From Vibrio stylophorae (GTDB lineage: Bacteria; Pseudomonadota; Gammaproteobacteria; Enterobacterales; Vibrionaceae): a stretch of DNA of 64,000 nucleotides. Location of the stretch: contig NZ_CAKLDI010000001.1 of NCBI RefSeq assembly GCF_921293875.1, positions 2,811,825-2,875,824 on the forward strand, written 5' to 3'. A program made the translations under genes and the position numbers. Positions 24,485 to 32,782 of this stretch are shown in pieces. Every line of letters begins with the position of its first letter. The first letter of the stretch is position 1. The notes below the pieces were generated by a model. That model saw only the letters and a program-made list of their open reading frames with translations, was not told the origin of the DNA and did not search any database.

Positions 24485-26269
24485 CTACTCCTCGCGACTA
24501 AATAGTGCCTCGATAAAATCGTTGGCATCAAATGGGCGCAAATCATCAATACCTTCACCAATGCCGATAAAGCGAATTGGAATTGCAAACTGATCTGCGA
24601 GCGCAAAAATCACCCCACCTTTGGCAGTACCGTCCAATTTGGTCAAGGTAATGCCAGTCACAGGCGCCACTTCGCTAAATAGCTTGGTTTGGCTAATCGC
24701 ATTTTGACCCGTGCTAGCATCAATGGTCAGCATAATTTCATGCGGCGCACTGTCATCTAATTTCTTCATTACTCTAACGATTTTGCGCAGCTCTTCCATC
24801 AAATTCGATTTGTTTTGCAAGCGGCCTGCGGTATCTGCAATCACCACATCAATGTTGCGTGCTTTTGCAGCTTGAATCGCATCGAAAATCACGGAGGCGC
24901 TATCAGCACCAGTATGCTGTGCAACCACAGGAACGTCGTTACGCTCACCCCAAACTTGCAACTGCTCAACCGCCGCTGCGCGGAAGGTATCACCAGCGGC
25001 CAACATCACTGATTTACCTTCACTTTGGAATTTCTTCGCCAGCTTACCAATGGTGGTGGTTTTACCCACGCCATTGACGCCAACCATCAAAATGACATAA
25101 GGCTTGTGTGCTTCGATTTGCAGTGGCGCATCCACGCGATTGAGCATGCCGGCCATTTCATCTTTCAGCAGGCCATACAGTGCTTCTGCGTTTTTGAGCT
25201 GACCACGACTGGCTTTATCCGTCAGGGTATTGATGATTTTTTGTGTGGTATCCATGCCCACATCGGCAATGAGTAGCTGCTCTTCTAGCTCTTCATAGAG
25301 ATCGTCATCAATCTGCTTGCCTTTAAATAGGCTAAAGAAACCCGAGCCAATATTGCTGCGTGTTTTACTCAAACCACGACGAAGACGAGCAAAGAAACCC
25401 GCTTTCTTTTCAGCTGGCGCTTCTTCGACAACAGAAGCAACTTCAACGCTCTCTTCAGCGGCAACAGTTGCGTTTACAGCCTCAGTTTCTACTACAGCAA
25501 CCTCTTCCTCTGCAGTAACAGCTTCTTCGACTTCCTGCGTCTCTTCGACTACTGCTTCTGTTGTAACGTCAGTACTTGATTCAGCGACCTCCGCGGCCGG
25601 TTCAATTTCTTCAAGGATGACTGGCGTGTCTTCAAGCGGCTCAGACTCAAGCGCCTGCGCTTCGCAGCTTTCAACCTCAGCTTGTTCCGCAACATCTTCG
25701 CTCGCGACCACTTCAACTGATTCAGTCATCGTCACTTCAGCAATCACTTCAGGCTCAGCAGCTTCAGGCGCTTGTGCTTCAACTTGCGCAGCCGCATGGT
25801 CAATGACCGCATCATGAGTCTCTGGTACTACGTCAGCCTCAGCTTTTACGTCGTGTTCAGTTTCTGCTTGGTTTTCGGCTTGCTCTTCAGCTTTACCTTC
25901 GATTTCAACTTCCGCAGCAACAGCATCAGACTCAACGACAGCTTGCGCTTCGGGCTGCGCAAGCTCAGCATTCACATCAACATTGTCTTCCGCTTTGAGT
26001 TCAGCATGGGTATCAGCCGCGTGGTCTTGCTCTGCAATCACATCTTGCGCAGTCTCAACCTCTTGCGCCGCAGTCACTTCTGGAGAAAGAATTTCAGGAG
26101 ATAGCGCCTCAGGAGCTTGAGATTCAATACTTGACGTGACGTCATCGGTCACAGATGAGGCATCATTTTCTACCTCATTCACTGCTTGTTCAGTGCTTGC
26201 TGTTTCTTCCTGCTCTTTCTTTCCGAAGCCGAACCAAGAAAATAACCCGCGTTTCTTCTTTTCTGCCAT
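24485..26269 (-). CDS. ftsY: Signal recognition particle receptor FtsY
   Basis: Docks SRP-ribosome complexes at the inner membrane. The 594-residue protein starts MAEKKKRGLFSWFGFGKK, the amphipathic membrane-binding sequence, then has a very long Glu/Ala/Val-rich acidic domain (about residues 20-285) before the second lipid-binding helix KAGFFARLRRGLSKTRSNIG and the NG GTPase domain: GVNGVGKTTTIGKLA (G1), DTAGR (G3), TKLDGTAKGG (G4). E. coli FtsY is 497 residues, the excess being in the acidic part. I chose ATG 26269 (AGGG 7 bases upstream) over a TTG at 26275. First gene of ftsYEX; divergent from rsmD. Confidence 0.97.
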   Translation of the reverse strand: MAEKKKRGLFSWFGFGKKEQEETASTEQAVNEVENDASSVTDDVTSSIESQAPEALSPEILSPEVTAAQEVETAQDVIAEQDHAADTHAELKAEDNVDVNAELAQPEAQAVVESDAVAAEVEIEGKAEEQAENQAETEHDVKAEADVVPETHDAVIDHAAAQVEAQAPEAAEPEVIAEVTMTESVEVVASEDVAEQAEVESCEAQALESEPLEDTPVILEEIEPAAEVAESSTDVTTEAVVEETQEVEEAVTAEEEVAVVETEAVNATVAAEESVEVASVVEEAPAEKKAGFFARLRRGLSKTRSNIGSGFFSLFKGKQIDDDLYEELEEQLLIADVGMDTTQKIINTLTDKASRGQLKNAEALYGLLKDEMAGMLNRVDAPLQIEAHKPYVILMVGVNGVGKTTTIGKLAKKFQSEGKSVMLAAGDTFRAAAVEQLQVWGERNDVPVVAQHTGADSASVIFDAIQAAKARNIDVVIADTAGRLQNKSNLMEELRKIVRVMKKLDDSAPHEIMLTIDASTGQNAISQTKLFSEVAPVTGITLTKLDGTAKGGVIFALADQFAIPIRFIGIGEGIDDLRPFDANDFIEALFSREE

Positions 26270-26351
26270 TGGCAAACCCTAACCTTTGGTTGATACAATA
26301 ATGACGCACAATTGGTTTATGGTATCACTTTCTCTACGGGCAAAAAATTCT

Positions 26352-26978
26352 ATGGCGCCACGTCCTCGACATATTTCTCGCAGTGCGCCTCGCGCTGCAT
26401 CACAAAAACCCACTGGGCAGATTCGAATTATCGCCGGACAGTGGCGTGGCCGTAAGCTACCAGTGCATGATGCACAAGGGTTGCGTCCCACCACAGACCG
26501 AGTCAAAGAGACGCTATTTAACTGGTTGATGCAGAAAGTGCGCGGCGCCCGTTGTTTGGATCTCTTTGCCGGTAGCGGTGGTTTGGGATTTGAAGCGCTG
26601 TCTCGCTATGCCAGTGAAGTGGACTTTGTTGAGAAGGAGTCGCTCGCGGCTAACCAACTCAAACAAAACCTCGCTAGTTTGAAGTGTGAACAAGGACGCG
26701 TGCACCACACTGATGCGCTGCAATTTTTGCAGCAACCCGCAAAACCTTATGATCTGGTGTTTCTTGACCCACCTTTTCACCAAAATCTACTGGCTGATGC
26801 CTTGGCTTTGTTGCAACAATCGGGTTGGCTTCATGAGGGGAGCTGGATCTATATCGAAACCGAACGCGATTTAGCCCTCACACTTCCGGCACATTGGCAC
26901 TGTCATCGCGATAAAACGGCAGGCCAAGTCCATTATCGACTTTATCAATGCGAGCAGAAAAATGACGACGTTCTTTAA
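26352..26978 (+). CDS. rsmD: 16S rRNA m2G966 methyltransferase RsmD
   Basis: Methylates G966 of 16S rRNA on assembled 30S subunits using SAM. Motifs visible: GQIRIIAGQWRGRKLPV, LRPTTDRVKETLFNWL, DLFAGSGGLGFEALSRYA (SAM loop) and VFLDPPF (catalytic). I start at ATG 26352 (208 residues; E. coli 198); the frame is open back to 26286 but the extra 22 residues have no family counterpart. The start is divergent from ftsY, as in E. coli, and the end overlaps the next gene by 17 bases. Confidence 0.95.
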   Translation: MAPRPRHISRSAPRAASQKPTGQIRIIAGQWRGRKLPVHDAQGLRPTTDRVKETLFNWLMQKVRGARCLDLFAGSGGLGFEALSRYASEVDFVEKESLAANQLKQNLASLKCEQGRVHHTDALQFLQQPAKPYDLVFLDPPFHQNLLADALALLQQSGWLHEGSWIYIETERDLALTLPAHWHCHRDKTAGQVHYRLYQCEQKNDDVL

Positions 26979-27264
26979 TTGGCTAGCCAAGCTGGGTATG
27001 TTGGCGGTTTGGGGATTGTGGAGTTATAACTGGTTTGTTCCACTTGAGGGGCTAGCCAGTGCCATTCTTACGGGTATGGGCTTTCTCGTACTAGTCTTGC
27101 ATCTACTTCAAGTGGCGCTAGCAGCCAGCGCAGTGAAAGCGATGAAACAGCAGATGACCGCTTGGGATAAGCTCAATGTACTACTGTTTGGTACTTTTGG
27201 TTTAATCGATATTCGCCGCAAGTACCTGCAAATGCCTAATGACAACAGCGTCAAAGCACCTTAA
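26962..27264 (+). CDS. DUF1145 family membrane protein (YhhL-like)
   Basis: A 100-residue protein of unknown function with two or three hydrophobic stretches (about 10-27, 32-60) and a C-terminal segment ending in a short FGLIDIRRKYLQM sequence. Its overlap with the rsmD end matches the position of yhhL in E. coli, which also belongs to DUF1145. Coupled translation with rsmD is likely. Nothing in it suggests an enzyme. Confidence 0.85.
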   Translation: MTTFFNWLAKLGMLAVWGLWSYNWFVPLEGLASAILTGMGFLVLVLHLLQVALAASAVKAMKQQMTAWDKLNVLLFGTFGLIDIRRKYLQMPNDNSVKAP

Positions 27265-27310
27265 GTCAAAGTGCCTAAATTGCGCGTACATCTCCCCATT
27301 CTCTGGGCAT

Positions 27311-27340
27311 AAAAAAATCCGCTATCACAGCGGATTTTTT
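27311..27340. terminator. Bidirectional terminator
   Basis: Stem ATCCGCT / AGCGGAT with a 5-base loop flanked by A7 and T6, serving rsmD-DUF1145 (plus) and the DUF3332 lipoprotein (minus). Confidence 0.88.
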
Positions 27341-27373
27341 GTATTCATTCTAATCAAACATGCCAGTGGCACA

Positions 27374-27907
27374 TTAGATCATTCGCTCCGCTGCATAGGC
27401 TTGAAGCTCAGCTTGGCTGATTTCACCCATCAATACATCATCGATGTAAAGATGCATCATCTCACCCACACGTACGCCGTGAACTTTTTGCGTCACCCCA
27501 TCTTCATAGGTGACTTGCATGCTAATGGCGTTATCTTCCACTGATAGCCATTGGGCTGATTTCACCTGTGGTGCATCGATTTTTGCCAATGGTGGGCGGG
27601 TTAAATCGCTGTCCACTTTTGAGTTTACTTTGAAAATGGCGCCAACAGGCTGATCCACAACCGCAGGTGATTTACCTGTGATGATGTTTTTACCAGTCCA
27701 AAACTCAATGGTGTTAAACAGGAAAAGATCGACTGTCGCAGCAGCACTGTAGACAGGTGACAACAACATAAACAAACCTGCACGTGCATAGCGGTTATCC
27801 ACCACACTCAAGTTTGCTTTGGTCACTAGCTGGCTTAGACCCATTTGGCCCATACAGCCAGTCAGTAGCGTTGTTGCCAATGCAGCGGCAACCAATGATT
27901 TACGCAT
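27374..27907 (-). CDS. DUF3332 family lipoprotein
   Basis: A 177-residue predicted lipoprotein: signal peptide MRKSLVAAALATTLLTGC with lipobox LLTGC, then a mature domain with VTKANLSVVDNRYARAGL and a hydrophobic LLSPVYSAAATVDLFLFNTIEFWTG. These stretches match the DUF3332 proteins I recall from vibrios; function is unknown. I chose ATG 27907 with GAGGAG 10 bases upstream; the open frame continues to 27970 but the added residues would bury the signal peptide. Monocistronic between two terminators or gene ends. Confidence 0.87.
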   Translation of the reverse strand: MRKSLVAAALATTLLTGCMGQMGLSQLVTKANLSVVDNRYARAGLFMLLSPVYSAAATVDLFLFNTIEFWTGKNIITGKSPAVVDQPVGAIFKVNSKVDSDLTRPPLAKIDAPQVKSAQWLSVEDNAISMQVTYEDGVTQKVHGVRVGEMMHLYIDDVLMGEISQAELQAYAAERMI

Positions 27908-28111
27908 CGCTTTATACTCCTCGAAAAAAAGCGGCGCGATTATATAGTGGCGAAAAAAAATGCATATCAAAAAATCGTTAAGGTGACGATTTTTATGATT
28001 CTCTAAGCAACTGCGGATGCAACAACAGATTCGATACAGTCAACCCTGAAACTGTCGCACTTTTGGCCAAAGCTGCGTAGAATGCGCAGCCGATTCATGG
28101 GGAGTAAAACA

Positions 28112-29299
28112 ATGCAACAGCAACAAGTGATCATCATTGGTGCCGGCGCGGCAGGCTTGATGTGCGCAGCAACCGCAGGTTATCGCGGCAAACAAGTCCT
28201 AGTGCTGGATAACGCTAAACAAGCCGGACGCAAAGTGCTGATCAGTGGCGGCGGTCGTTGCAACTTCACCAACCATGATGTGAGCGCGCACAACTATCTC
28301 TGTGCTAATCCTCATTTCACCAAAAGTGCGCTGGCGCGTTTTTCTAACCGTGATTTTATTGAATTGGTTGAGCGCCATGGCATCGATTACGAAACCCGTG
28401 ATCATGGCCAACTGTTTTGCTTGGATAGCGCCAAGGATATCGTCAATCTGCTGCTCACCGAGTGTGAGTGGGCTGGCGCGCAAATTCAGCTGCGCACCGA
28501 AATTCTCAGCATTACTAAACATCCTGAGCAAGGGTTTGTCGTAACCACCAGCAATGGTGACTATCACTGTGAACAACTGGTGATCGCCACGGGTGGTTTA
28601 TCCATGCCCAAACTGGGCGCGACGCCTCTGGGTTATCGTATTGCCGAACAATTTGGTATGGCGCTTTGCCCAACACGCGCAGGTCTTGTGCCCTTTACCC
28701 TACATGATCATGATAAAGAGCAGCTCGCAGCACTGTCAGGCATTGCGGTGCACAGTCGCATTACACCTGCGCAGGGACCAAGCTTTGAAGAGAACCTGCT
28801 ATTTACCCATCGCGGCCTATCTGGTCCTGCGATTTTACAAGTTTCCTCTTACTGGCAAGCCGGCCAAGCCATTAGCGTTGACCTCTATCCACAGGGTGAT
28901 ATTGAAACTGCACTCAAAGCAATGGCAGAAAAACATGGCAACCTAAGCGTCAAAAACGCCCTCTCTCGCTGCCTGCCAAAACGTTTAATCGAAGCTCTCG
29001 TCTCAGCACACGCATGGCGCGAATTCAGCTTAAAGCAGATGCAGCATGCCGACTGGGATGCACTCAAAGCGCAGATTCATCAATGGCAAGTCAGCCCCAA
29101 TGGTACAGAGGGCTATCGCACCGCGGAAGTCACTCTGGGCGGCGTGGATACCGATGGTTTGTCTTCTAAAACCATGGAAAGTAAAACCGTACCGGGTCTG
29201 TACTTTGTTGGCGAGGTAATGGATGTCACCGGCTGGCTCGGCGGTTATAACTTCCAATGGGCTTGGAGCTCAGGGTATTGCTGCGGCTTAAGCCTTTAG
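28112..29299 (+). CDS. BaiN/YhiN-type flavoprotein (HI0933 family)
   Basis: NAD(P)/FAD-dependent oxidoreductase-like protein. The 395 residues start with the FAD dinucleotide fold VIIIGAGAAGLMCAATAG and the family signature GRKVLISGGGRCNFTNHD; the C-terminus ends GEVMDVTGWLGGYNFQWAWSSG, typical of this family (E. coli YhiN, Clostridium BaiN). The in vivo substrate in proteobacteria is not known. ATG at 28112 has GGGGAG 8 bases upstream; the upstream in-frame ATG at 28082 is less likely. Confidence 0.92.
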   Translation: MQQQQVIIIGAGAAGLMCAATAGYRGKQVLVLDNAKQAGRKVLISGGGRCNFTNHDVSAHNYLCANPHFTKSALARFSNRDFIELVERHGIDYETRDHGQLFCLDSAKDIVNLLLTECEWAGAQIQLRTEILSITKHPEQGFVVTTSNGDYHCEQLVIATGGLSMPKLGATPLGYRIAEQFGMALCPTRAGLVPFTLHDHDKEQLAALSGIAVHSRITPAQGPSFEENLLFTHRGLSGPAILQVSSYWQAGQAISVDLYPQGDIETALKAMAEKHGNLSVKNALSRCLPKRLIEALVSAHAWREFSLKQMQHADWDALKAQIHQWQVSPNGTEGYRTAEVTLGGVDTDGLSSKTMESKTVPGLYFVGEVMDVTGWLGGYNFQWAWSSGYCCGLSL

Positions 29300-29360
29300 G
29301 GTTGTGTTGAGACAATAAAGATTGCCCGTAAGCAATAAAGTTAGCGCCTTTCATCGAAAT

Positions 29361-29392
29361 AAAAAATGAGCGACTCAGTCGCTCATTTTTTT
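29361..29392. terminator. Bidirectional terminator
   Basis: Stem GAGCGAC / GTCGCTC, extended by AAAAAAT / ATTTTTT, between the convergent flavoprotein gene and the marC-family gene. Confidence 0.88.
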
Positions 29393-29410
29393 ATCACGTC
29401 ACTTGAATAT

Positions 29411-30064
29411 TTATAGCTGTGAATGTGCGTTGAGCGGTGCCCAATCAAATAGCAAGTAAGCATCATGGACCCCTTGCAAGAACATCTGAGTGCCGATCAC
29501 AGTCAAAATTAATCCCATTAAACGAGAGATCACCGAGACCAAATCCGGCCCCAGAATCGCCATCAAACGTTTACCTGATAAAAAGCAAAGAAGCGTGATC
29601 ACGCAAAGCACCGCAAAGGCAATCAAGGTGGTAATGATATGACCCACACCGCCAGCCGCAGAGAAGTTCATCGCTGTGGCAATGGTGCCGGGGCCGGCCA
29701 AAATTGGAATCGCTAGAGGTGAAATCGCCAAATGACTGGCGTCGCTCTCTTGCTCGTTGGCTTGATGCAACTGCGAACTACCACCTTGCAACATGTGATA
29801 ACCGATCAGCGCCACCAGCACACCACCCGCTAAACGCAGCGCAGGTAAGGTAATACCAAAGAGATGAAACAAGCCCTTACCAATCAAGCTAAAGACCGCA
29901 ATGATAAGAAACGCACTCAAAATGGCCTGAAATGCCACCTTGCGCTGAGTGGCAGCCGCTAGACTACCGGTCAAACCCACGAAAACTGCGGTATTGGCGA
30001 TGGGATTCATCACCGCAAAGAACCCCATAAATGCGGTCACTGCAGTGGTTATAAGATCGCTCAT
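29411..30064 (-). CDS. MarC-family integral membrane protein
   Basis: A 217-residue protein with about six transmembrane helices of the MarC/YhgN/SnatA family. Signatures: MNPIANTAVFVGLT near the N-terminus (family MDPLGN/MNPIG), then SPLAIPILAGPGTIATAM and RLMGLILTVIGTQMFLQGV. MarC was once linked to multiple antibiotic resistance, a link later withdrawn; SnatA of Thermococcus is a small neutral amino-acid transporter, so export or uptake of amino acids is possible but unproven here. Confidence 0.9.
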   Translation of the reverse strand: MSDLITTAVTAFMGFFAVMNPIANTAVFVGLTGSLAAATQRKVAFQAILSAFLIIAVFSLIGKGLFHLFGITLPALRLAGGVLVALIGYHMLQGGSSQLHQANEQESDASHLAISPLAIPILAGPGTIATAMNFSAAGGVGHIITTLIAFAVLCVITLLCFLSGKRLMAILGPDLVSVISRLMGLILTVIGTQMFLQGVHDAYLLFDWAPLNAHSQL

Positions 30065-30230
30065 TCTTCCCCCTAAAAATGCGTCTCAAATTGAGTTAAA
30101 GTATAGAAATAGAACAGATTGACGTATGGTCTTATCTATCTGAATCATCTTTTATAAACCATACGCTGTTATCTTACCGCGTTTTGCTCGTCACGCGCGC
30201 TTTCACTTCCATTGAATAAGGACAGTCAGA

Positions 30231-30986
30231 ATGCAGTTGGTTGTCGATACCCATACCCACACCTATGCCAGTGGCCATGCTTACAGCACCTTGCTTGAAA
30301 ATGCACAGGCAGCAACCGAGCAAGGTCTACAACTCTTTTGCACCACAGATCACGCAGGATCCATGCCTGGCGCGCCCTATTATTGGTTCTTCATTAACCA
30401 ACGGGTGATTCCGCGCAAACTGCATGGGGTTGGGGTGCTTCGCGGGGTTGAGGCCAATCTACTTAATGTGCAAGGCGACATCGATATACCGCTCGAGGTC
30501 GATCCGCACTTAGATTGGGTAATCGCCAGCTTTCATGAGCCGGTGTTTCGCCCACAGTCAGCCAAGGAACATACCGAAGCACTACTTCGTGTCATTGAGT
30601 CAGGCCGCGTCGATGCACTGGGGCATTTAGGGAACCCCAATTTTGATTTCGATTTTGCGGAAGTGGTGAGCTGCGCCAAAGCGCATCACGTGGCGATTGA
30701 GATCAATAACAGTTCATTAAAAGGCATTAGCCGCGTCGGCAGCCAAAGCCGCTGCCGCGCGATCGCGGAAGAAGTGATTCGCCAAGGCGGCCTCCTGACC
30801 ACAGGCACAGATGCGCATTTTTGTACCGACATTGGTCAATTTGCGCCAACGCAAACGCTATTGTCTGAGCTCAATGTGGAGACTCAGCAAGTGATCACCC
30901 ACAGCGTGCCGCAATTTCTTCACTTTTTAAATCAGCGCGGTCACCACGCCTGCGCTGATGAATTTGCCGCACGCTTTGATTTGTAA
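30231..30986 (+). CDS. PHP-domain phosphatase (YcdX-like)
   Basis: Predicted metal-dependent phosphatase of the PHP superfamily. The 251-residue protein has the first metal motif [15 protein letters not shown], then [42 protein letters not shown] and TGTDAHF, giving the trinuclear zinc site seen in the E. coli YcdX structure. E. coli YcdX is 245 residues and is linked genetically to swarming; the natural substrate is unknown. ATG at 30231 has AAGGA about 9 bases upstream. Confidence 0.93.
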   Translation: MQLVVDTHTHTYASGHAYSTLLENAQAATEQGLQLFCTTDHAGSMPGAPYYWFFINQRVIPRKLHGVGVLRGVEANLLNVQGDIDIPLEVDPHLDWVIASFHEPVFRPQSAKEHTEALLRVIESGRVDALGHLGNPNFDFDFAEVVSCAKAHHVAIEINNSSLKGISRVGSQSRCRAIAEEVIRQGGLLTTGTDAHFCTDIGQFAPTQTLLSELNVETQQVITHSVPQFLHFLNQRGHHACADEFAARFDL

Positions 30987-31023
30987 TCTTGAGTGAAAGC
31001 GAAAGTTCAACACTAAAAACAAC

Positions 31024-31050
31024 AAAGCCCGCAATTGCGGGCTTTGCTTT
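31024..31050. terminator. Terminator after the PHP phosphatase gene
   Basis: A perfect 22-base palindrome AAAGCCCGCAA/TTGCGGGCTTT followed by GCTTTATT; it separates two convergent genes and may work both ways. Confidence 0.78.
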
Positions 31051-31073
31051 ATTCTGCGGCGTCAGTAACAGCC

Positions 31074-31688
31074 TTAGTTTAGTGCGCCATGTGCTCGAAG
31101 CAGCGCTTCAATCTGGTTGGCAAACTCAGCATAGCCATCCGCATTCAGGTGAATCATGTCCGATTTATATTCACGCTGATAAAGCAGATCCCCTAGCATG
31201 CTCGGTGCATAAACCAGATCATATCGCTCAGCGAGTGCATCATAGAGCGGCGCGGTTTTCGACATCAATTTCTTCTCAGGTACCCCAATGAGCACCACTG
31301 GCACCAACTGCGCCTGTGCGTATTCAATCATCGCCGCTAGATTTTGCTCGGTCTGCGCCGCAGATTGTTGTCGCAAAATATCATTACCACCCATCAATAA
31401 AATCACCAATTGTGGCTGCGCTTGCTCAAAATTTTGCGCAAAACGTGCGAGCCCCTGCGCGGTGGTTTCACCAGAGACGCCGGCCGCCACCACATTGAGC
31501 CCAGTATTGCGCGCCAACACAGCGGGATAGCTTTGCTCAGCTGATGCGCCCACACCGGCAGTTAAACTATCGCCAAAAGCCAACACGGTATCACCCGCCA
31601 ATAAAGGGTTTAAACGCGGCTGCGGTTCACTACAACCAAGCAATCCAGTGAAAACAAAAATCAGGGGAATCCAATAACGCATCAGCAT
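31074..31688 (-). CDS. GDSL-type esterase/lipase lipoprotein (TesA-like)
   Basis: SGNH hydrolase, most like arylesterase/TesA. The 204-residue product has a lipoprotein signal peptide ending GLLGC (C19), block I VLAFGDSLTAGVG with nucleophile S41, block II GVSGET, block III LLMGGNDIL and block V SDMIHLNADGY with the catalytic Asp and His. E. coli TesA is a soluble periplasmic enzyme; here a lipid anchor is predicted. ATG at 31688 or 31682. It is the nearest gene downstream of the tRNA operon terminator. Substrate unknown: esters of short or long acyl chains are both possible. Confidence 0.92.
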   Translation of the reverse strand: MLMRYWIPLIFVFTGLLGCSEPQPRLNPLLAGDTVLAFGDSLTAGVGASAEQSYPAVLARNTGLNVVAAGVSGETTAQGLARFAQNFEQAQPQLVILLMGGNDILRQQSAAQTEQNLAAMIEYAQAQLVPVVLIGVPEKKLMSKTAPLYDALAERYDLVYAPSMLGDLLYQREYKSDMIHLNADGYAEFANQIEALLRAHGALN

Positions 31689-31809
31689 GACTCATCACAA
31701 TCCAAGATAAGTGTCATCAAAACATGAATTGGTTGATGAATCATGAGCCAAGAAAAGCTTGTGTGAGATGAAAGGAAAAAAGAGATGAAATGAACGTTTG
31801 TTAGAATGC

Positions 31810-31834
31810 AAAAAAGCCCGCTCAAAGAGCGGGC
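31810..31834 (-). terminator. Terminator of the Arg-His-Pro tRNA operon
   Basis: Stem GCCCGCTC / GAGCGGGC with an AAA loop; on the minus strand followed by T6. Starts 13 bases after tRNA-Pro. Confidence 0.9.
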
Positions 31835-31846
31835 TTTTTCTGAATT

Positions 31847-31923
<77 letters not shown>

Positions 31924-31926
31924 AAA

Positions 31927-32003
31927 TGGGGTGGCTAACGAGACTCGAACTCGCGACAACTGGAATCACAATCCAGGGCTCTACCAACTGAGCTATAGCC
32001 ACC
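31927..32003 (-). tRNA. tRNA-His (GTG)
   Basis: 77 bases with encoded CCA; begins GGTGGCTA with the extra 5' G typical of tRNA-His facing C73, anticodon loop TTGTGAT with GTG. Confidence 0.97.
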
Positions 32004-32024
32004 ATAATTTTTCTACCGGAGTTT

Positions 32025-32101
<77 letters not shown>

Positions 32102-32123
32102 TTTGCCCTGTCGGCGGATGGGG

Positions 32124-32152
32124 ATATTACGGATATCGCCCCCCCGCGTCTA
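32124..32152 (-). promoter_or_regulatory. Promoter of the tRNA operon
   Basis: Minus-strand TAGACG (32147-32152), 17-base G-rich spacer, TAATAT (32124-32129), then C-rich CCCCATCCGCC as a stringent-type discriminator 22 bases ahead of tRNA-Arg. Confidence 0.65.
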
Positions 32153-32317
32153 GTCTTTTTTTCGATTTTTTTTGCAAAAACCTTTCGCTTGCTGCGTTTT
32201 TCATCACCTCGCAGAAAAAATCAGCGAAATGAGCAAATCCCCGCCGAGTGAATATACTCAAAGAAGGGTTCCAGCAGAGAACACAGTAAGCCTACTGAGG
32301 ATCACAGGGAAGTACAA

Positions 32318-32767
32318 GTGACTATGACAAAGAGATACGGAAAGACTCACACATCAAACAGATTTTTGATACAAGCGCTTTTGGCGATCACAGGTTTGTG
32401 TATGGTGCCCTCGGCGCAAACACAAACCGCGCAAGATGCCGATCTAATTGAACGAATTCGCCCCATCGGCCAAATTTATGTCGCGGGTGAAGTGGAATTA
32501 GTGACCGCCGCACCTGAGGTGATTCCCACCACAGGACTAGAAGTCTATGAACAGTTTTGTGGTGCTTGTCATCAGGCGGGCATTGCGGGCGCCCCTATGA
32601 TTGGCGATCAAGCCGCCTGGGCCCCTCGACTCGCCAAGGGAAAAGAGACACTCTACCAACATGCCATTGGCGGCTTTAATGCAATGCCAGCCAAGGGCGG
32701 CTGCAACAATTGTGATGATGCTTTGATTGTAGAGGCGGTGGACCACCTATTGGCGGCCCTTCCCTAA
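32318..32767 (+). CDS. Cytochrome c5
   Basis: Periplasmic or membrane-attached c-type cytochrome. The 149-residue precursor has an N-terminal hydrophobic export segment (about 15-33, FLIQALLAITGLCMVPSAQ), one heme motif CGACH at 81-85, the axial methionine M123 in NAMPAKGG, and the GGCNNCDD pair of cysteines that form the extra disulfide characteristic of the c5 group. Probably an electron carrier to terminal oxidases; the partner is not identifiable. The start is GTG 32318 or ATG 32324, with AGGGAAG upstream. Convergent with rep. Confidence 0.9.
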   Translation: MTMTKRYGKTHTSNRFLIQALLAITGLCMVPSAQTQTAQDADLIERIRPIGQIYVAGEVELVTAAPEVIPTTGLEVYEQFCGACHQAGIAGAPMIGDQAAWAPRLAKGKETLYQHAIGGFNAMPAKGGCNNCDDALIVEAVDHLLAALP

Positions 32768-32782
32768 ATTTAAAGCGAATAC

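Noticed and set aside
25317..25817. Plus-strand frame of 166 codons, Ser/Thr/Ala-rich
   Set aside because: Antisense to the Glu/Ala-rich acidic domain of ftsY; the composition follows from the complement of GAA/GCA codons.
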